Source: Prevotella sp. (GTDB lineage: Bacteria; Bacteroidota; Bacteroidia; Bacteroidales; Bacteroidaceae). Taken from it: a DNA stretch of 34,683 bases. Shown here one piece after another: positions 31,703 to 34,683 of the stretch (position 1 is its first letter; the number at the start of each line of letters is the position of its first letter). The notes beneath the pieces are model-generated. The model did no database searches and was not told where the DNA came from. It was given only the letters and a program-made list of their open reading frames with translations. Both the position numbers and the translations under genes were made by a program. The stretch covers positions 1-34,683 of the forward strand of contig JAEEPF010000019.1 in the NCBI GenBank assembly GCA_016284635.1. Direction: 5' to 3'.

Positions 31703-31720
31703 ATCTGTGTAATCTGTGGC
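31703..31720. repeat. Copy of an 18-bp word also present at 30903-30920
   Basis: ATCTGTGTAATCTGTGGC occurs identically and in the same orientation at 30903-30920, so the two copies bracket the ECF sigma gene. This copy lies where the -33 region of the downstream kinase promoter would be. Confidence 0.85.
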
Positions 31721-31729
31721 ATTTTTTAC

Positions 31730-31737
31730 TAACTTTG
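31730..31737 (+). promoter_or_regulatory. -7 box of the kinase-GalU fusion gene
   Basis: TAACTTTG matches TAnnTTTG, 22 nt upstream of the ATG at 31760. No consensus -33; the repeat word at 31703-31720 occupies that region. Confidence 0.7.
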
Positions 31738-31759
31738 CACTGATAAAACTACAAGATTT

Positions 31760-33694
31760 ATGATAAAACTATTTGTTCCGGGGCGTCTGTGCCTCTTTGG
31801 TGAGCATACCGACTGGGCTGGTCATTATCGAACGATGAACGCCGACATCGCTCCAGGTGCTGCCATCGTGACGGGTATCGAACAGGGTATCTATGCCGAA
31901 GTTGAGAAATCCAGCATCTTTGAACTTTACAGCGAAGCACCGGAGATAACAGGAGTATGGCAGGATTTCTCCTGTCGGATGGACGAGTCAGAACTGAAGC
32001 GCATTGCGAAATCGGGTTCGTTCTTCTGCTATTGTGCCGGTGTGGCCTCTTATATGCTCGAGTGGTACAAAGTGGGTGGTGTGCGCATCCGCATCAAGTC
32101 GATGACACTCCCTATGAAGAGTGGTCTCTCCAGTTCTGCAGCCATTTGTGTCCTTGTCGCACGCGCGTTCAATTTATTATATAACCTGAATCTGAACACC
32201 CTTGGCGAGATGAACATCGCCTATGTGGGGGAATTGCGGACCAGTAGTCGTTGTGGACGTCTGGATCAGGCTTGTGCCTTTGGTGTGAAGCCGAATCTGA
32301 TGACCTTTGACGGAGACGAGATAGAGGTGCGTTCTCTCAATGTGAAGACACATCTCTATTGGGTCTTTGCCGATCTCTGTGCCGAGAAGGACACCATCAA
32401 GATCCTCTCCGACCTGAACAAGGCCTATCCCTTCCCTACGACCGATGCAGACCGTGCTGAGCACGAGGCTCTCGGACAACAGAACCTCGATATCGTCCAT
32501 CGTGCCATCCAATATATGGCGGAGGGGGATGCAGAGTCGTTGGGACAGCTGATGACAGAGGCGGAAGCGCTCTTCGATGAGAAGGTGGTGCCGATGTCGC
32601 CTGCCCTCAGGTCGCCCAAGCTCCACAGTGTACTTCAGGATCCTGACATCCAACCGCTCGTATGGGGTGGCAAGGGTGTCGGCTCTCATGGTGACGGCTC
32701 TGTTCAGTTCCTGGCTTGCAGTGCTGAGGCTCAGCAGCAGTTGATTGCCTATCTCAATGATCGTGGCATGAAGGCTTATCCTCTCACACTGAAGCCGGTT
32801 CACACGGTGCGTCGCGCCATTATCCCTGTGGCAGGCTTCGGCACCCGGCTTTATCCTGCCACACGTGCCTTGAAGAAGGATTTCTTTCCCATCCCGTGTC
32901 CTGATGGGATGGTGCGTCCCGTGATCCTGATCCTTCTGGAGGAGTTGGTGAAGAGTGGCATCGAGGAGATCTGTCTGGTGCTGGGTTCTGAAGAGGAACG
33001 TCAGCAGTATGCCGACTACTTCGAGCGCCCGCTCTCCGATGAGCATCTCCGCAAGCTGAATCCTGAGGCGCAGGAGTACGAGAATCACATCCTCGATATT
33101 GGCAAGCGTCTGCATTATGTCTATCAGCGTGAGAAACGCGGTTTCGGTCATGCGGTCTATCAGGCGGCACAGTTCGCCCGCAACGAGCCTGTATTGCTTC
33201 TTCTGGGTGACACCATCTACCGCAGTGACTCCAACAAGCCCTGTGCCCTGCAGCTCATCGAAGAATATGAACGCTACAACTCCCTGATGGTCAGCATCCA
33301 CAGCGTCCCCTTATCTGTGGTGAGCCATTACGGCATTCTTCACGGCGTCTGGGAGGATAAGGAAAACACCATCCTCAACGTTGACATCATGCACGAGAAA
33401 CCTAAATCCAGCTATGCCGAGGAGTTCCTGGGTGTTCGCAACAAACAGGGGGAGAAAGAGTATTATAGCGTCTTTGGACAGTACATCCTCACGCCGGAGG
33501 TGTTCGCCCAGTTGCATGAGGATATTATGAAAAAAGAAATTGACGGAGACCACGTCAGCGAGATAGAACTGACATCTGCCCTCGAGGCTGTCCGTCAAAG
33601 GAGTGGAATGATGGGTGTCAGACTGAAGGGACGTATGTTCGACATGGGAAATCCTGCAGCCCTCACCCGTTGTGTAGAGGAATACGCTATCTGA
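31760..33694 (+). CDS. Bifunctional GHMP sugar kinase / GalU-type UTP-sugar-1-phosphate uridylyltransferase
   Basis: The 644-aa fusion. Residues about 1-350 are a galactokinase-like GHMP kinase: '[13 protein letters not shown]', '[14 protein letters not shown]' (ATP-binding), '[10 protein letters not shown]' (catalytic Asp) and '[12 protein letters not shown]'. Residues about 353-644 are a GalU-type nucleotidyltransferase: '[26 protein letters not shown]', 'GFGHAVYQA', 'LLLLGDTIY' and '[13 protein letters not shown]'. Together they would turn a free sugar into its 1-phosphate and then a UDP-sugar. This is analogous in logic to the Bacteroides fucokinase/GDP-fucose pyrophosphorylase, but with the domain order reversed and different families. 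The substrate (galactose, galacturonate, arabinose or other) cannot be read from the sequence. The last 8 nt overlap the convergent rmlA gene. Confidence 0.9.
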   Translation: MIKLFVPGRLCLFGEHTDWAGHYRTMNADIAPGAAIVTGIEQGIYAEVEKSSIFELYSEAPEITGVWQDFSCRMDESELKRIAKSGSFFCYCAGVASYMLEWYKVGGVRIRIKSMTLPMKSGLSSSAAICVLVARAFNLLYNLNLNTLGEMNIAYVGELRTSSRCGRLDQACAFGVKPNLMTFDGDEIEVRSLNVKTHLYWVFADLCAEKDTIKILSDLNKAYPFPTTDADRAEHEALGQQNLDIVHRAIQYMAEGDAESLGQLMTEAEALFDEKVVPMSPALRSPKLHSVLQDPDIQPLVWGGKGVGSHGDGSVQFLACSAEAQQQLIAYLNDRGMKAYPLTLKPVHTVRRAIIPVAGFGTRLYPATRALKKDFFPIPCPDGMVRPVILILLEELVKSGIEEICLVLGSEEERQQYADYFERPLSDEHLRKLNPEAQEYENHILDIGKRLHYVYQREKRGFGHAVYQAAQFARNEPVLLLLGDTIYRSDSNKPCALQLIEEYERYNSLMVSIHSVPLSVVSHYGILHGVWEDKENTILNVDIMHEKPKSSYAEEFLGVRNKQGEKEYYSVFGQYILTPEVFAQLHEDIMKKEIDGDHVSEIELTSALEAVRQRSGMMGVRLKGRMFDMGNPAALTRCVEEYAI

Positions 33695-34571
33695 CGTATT
33701 CCTCTGCACGACGCAGCAGGTACTGGCCGTAGTCGTTCTTGGCCATCGGCTCGGCCAGCTGTTTCAGTTGCTCTTTCGTGATCCAGCCACGCTTGTAGGC
33801 TATCTCCTCCAGACAGGCGACCTTCAGTCCCTGACGCTTCTCGATGACTTCGATGAAGGTCGAGGCCTCTGAGAGTGAGTCGTGGGTACCGGTGTCGAGC
33901 CAGGCGAAACCGCGCTGCAGGGTCTGAACCAACAGGTTCTTCTGTTCAAGATATTTCTGATTCACGGTGGTAATCTCCAGTTCTCCACGGTCACTGGGCT
34001 TGATGTTCTTTGCAATCTCCACCACACTGTTCGGGTAGAAGTACAGACCGACGACGGCATAGTTTGACTTTGGCTTGGCGGGCTTCTCCTCGATGCTGAG
34101 ACAGTTGCCGTCCTTGTCGAACTCGGCCACACCGTAACGCTCTGGGTCGTTCACCCAGTAGCCGAAGACTGTGGCATGATCGTGCTGCTCTGCATTGATG
34201 ACAGCCTGCTTCAGCATGCCTGTGAAACCGCTGCCATAGAAGATGTTGTCACCTAAGACGAGACAGACGCTGTCCTTACCGATGAACTTCTCACCGATGA
34301 TGAACGCCTGGGCCAGACCGTCGGGAGAGGGCTGCTCGGCATACTCGAAACGCACGCCCAACTCACTGCCGTCGCCTAACAGGCGCTGGAATCCCGGCAG
34401 GTCATAGGGGGTGGAGATAATCAGAATCTCACGGATACCTGCGAGCATTAGCGTCGAGATGGGATAATAGATCATCGGTTTGTCGAAAATAGGAATCAAC
34501 TGCTTGCTGACACCCTTGGTGATGGGGTAGAGGCGTGTGCCTGAACCTCCTGCTAATACGATACCTTTCAT
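33687..34571 (-). CDS. rmlA: Glucose-1-phosphate thymidylyltransferase
   Basis: The 294-aa protein has the RmlA pattern: '[37 protein letters not shown]', '[21 protein letters not shown]', '[15 protein letters not shown]', '[10 protein letters not shown]', '[15 protein letters not shown]', '[13 protein letters not shown]' and the C-terminal '[10 protein letters not shown]'. It makes dTDP-glucose, the first step to dTDP-L-rhamnose. It is convergent with and overlaps the kinase fusion by 8 nt. rmlD is elsewhere in the window. Confidence 0.97.
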   Translation of the reverse strand: MKGIVLAGGSGTRLYPITKGVSKQLIPIFDKPMIYYPISTLMLAGIREILIISTPYDLPGFQRLLGDGSELGVRFEYAEQPSPDGLAQAFIIGEKFIGKDSVCLVLGDNIFYGSGFTGMLKQAVINAEQHDHATVFGYWVNDPERYGVAEFDKDGNCLSIEEKPAKPKSNYAVVGLYFYPNSVVEIAKNIKPSDRGELEITTVNQKYLEQKNLLVQTLQRGFAWLDTGTHDSLSEASTFIEVIEKRQGLKVACLEEIAYKRGWITKEQLKQLAEPMAKNDYGQYLLRRAEEYVR

Positions 34572-34594
34572 GTTAATTTGTTGTTTGTTGACTG

Positions 34595-34602
34595 CAAAGG
34601 TA
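34595..34602 (-). promoter_or_regulatory. -7 box of the rmlA promoter
   Basis: TACCTTTG on the minus strand (TAnnTTTG), about 24 nt upstream of the ATG at 34571. A clear -33 TTTG is not seen. Confidence 0.65.
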
Positions 34603-34626
34603 ATGAATTTTGTTTGAAAGTAATGT

Positions 34627-34670
34627 CCTTTAACTCCCTTTAACTTCTTTAACTCCTTTAACTCCTTAAA
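34627..34670 (-). repeat. Tandem repeat, 4 x 9-10 nt (GRAGTTAAA)
   Basis: Minus strand units are GAGTTAAAG-type words repeated four times, at the window edge upstream of rmlA. The same word family occupies the SusC-SusD gap. Confidence 0.85.
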
Positions 34671-34683
34671 AAGTAGTAACTTT

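Noticed and set aside
32177..33301. 374-codon open frame on the minus strand opposite the kinase-GalU fusion
   Set aside because: The plus strand encodes a complete two-domain enzyme with conserved motifs; the antisense frame shows no recognisable domain and is a composition by-product.

Overview
The window is chromosomal DNA from a Bacteroidota bacterium, most likely a Prevotella-like Bacteroidales. The evidence is Bacteroidetes-type promoters (TTTG / TAnnTTTG, about 20 nt apart), start codons without Shine-Dalgarno sequences, a SusC/SusD pair, C-terminal sorting-signal-like tails ending in 'NGKK', a DUF4924 protein, and the gene order clc-fmt-rpe, which I know from Bacteroidales. No tRNA, rRNA, CRISPR array or transposase was seen, and no gap without a gene exceeds about 225 bases.

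Layout. (1) Positions 3-1063 (+) hold the tail of a DUF3987 primase/helicase-like gene and an M15-type peptidase. (2) Positions 1132-18815, all on the minus strand, form a pectin utilisation locus. Read in the direction of transcription it contains a three-domain GH28-GH105-six-hairpin glycosidase, a PL1 pectate lyase and a CE8 pectin-methylesterase-like protein, followed by a terminator. Then come SusC, SusD and a small lipoprotein, followed by a second terminator. Last is a separately promoted secreted protein with an internal duplication. The two main transcription units share the same promoter architecture and the same upstream palindrome, so they are probably co-regulated. (3) A ROK glucokinase (-) and a TPR-membrane-SpoIIE phosphatase (+) are divergent. 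(4) Positions 22195-30806 (+) are housekeeping genes: LysE exporter, DUF4924, rmlD, prfC, a Sua5/YrdC protein, a ClC channel, fmt, a 37-codon small ORF and rpe. An AT-rich S23/four-helix-bundle gene is inserted between clc and fmt. (5) The right end holds an ECF sigma factor (-), a GHMP kinase-GalU fusion (+) and rmlA (-).

Pathway logic. The methylesterase-like protein, pectate lyase, GH28 polygalacturonase and GH105 unsaturated galacturonyl hydrolase would demethylate pectin, cut it and trim it. SusCD would import the oligosaccharides. The kinase-uridylyltransferase fusion would turn a free sugar into a UDP-sugar; its substrate is unknown.

Most unusual. Short tandem repeats of 7-9 nt words, typically about four copies, occur throughout the window. 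Several sit 2-11 nt before start codons. Others lie in frame inside coding sequences: five blocks in the GH28 fusion and one in the M15 peptidase. One such array is present as a perfect 33-bp inverted repeat on both sides of the S23 gene, making a 442-bp candidate mobile or RNA-processed element. Smaller inverted-repeat elements without a gene occur at 23471, 26661 and 30806. This repeat system is the best candidate here for something undescribed.
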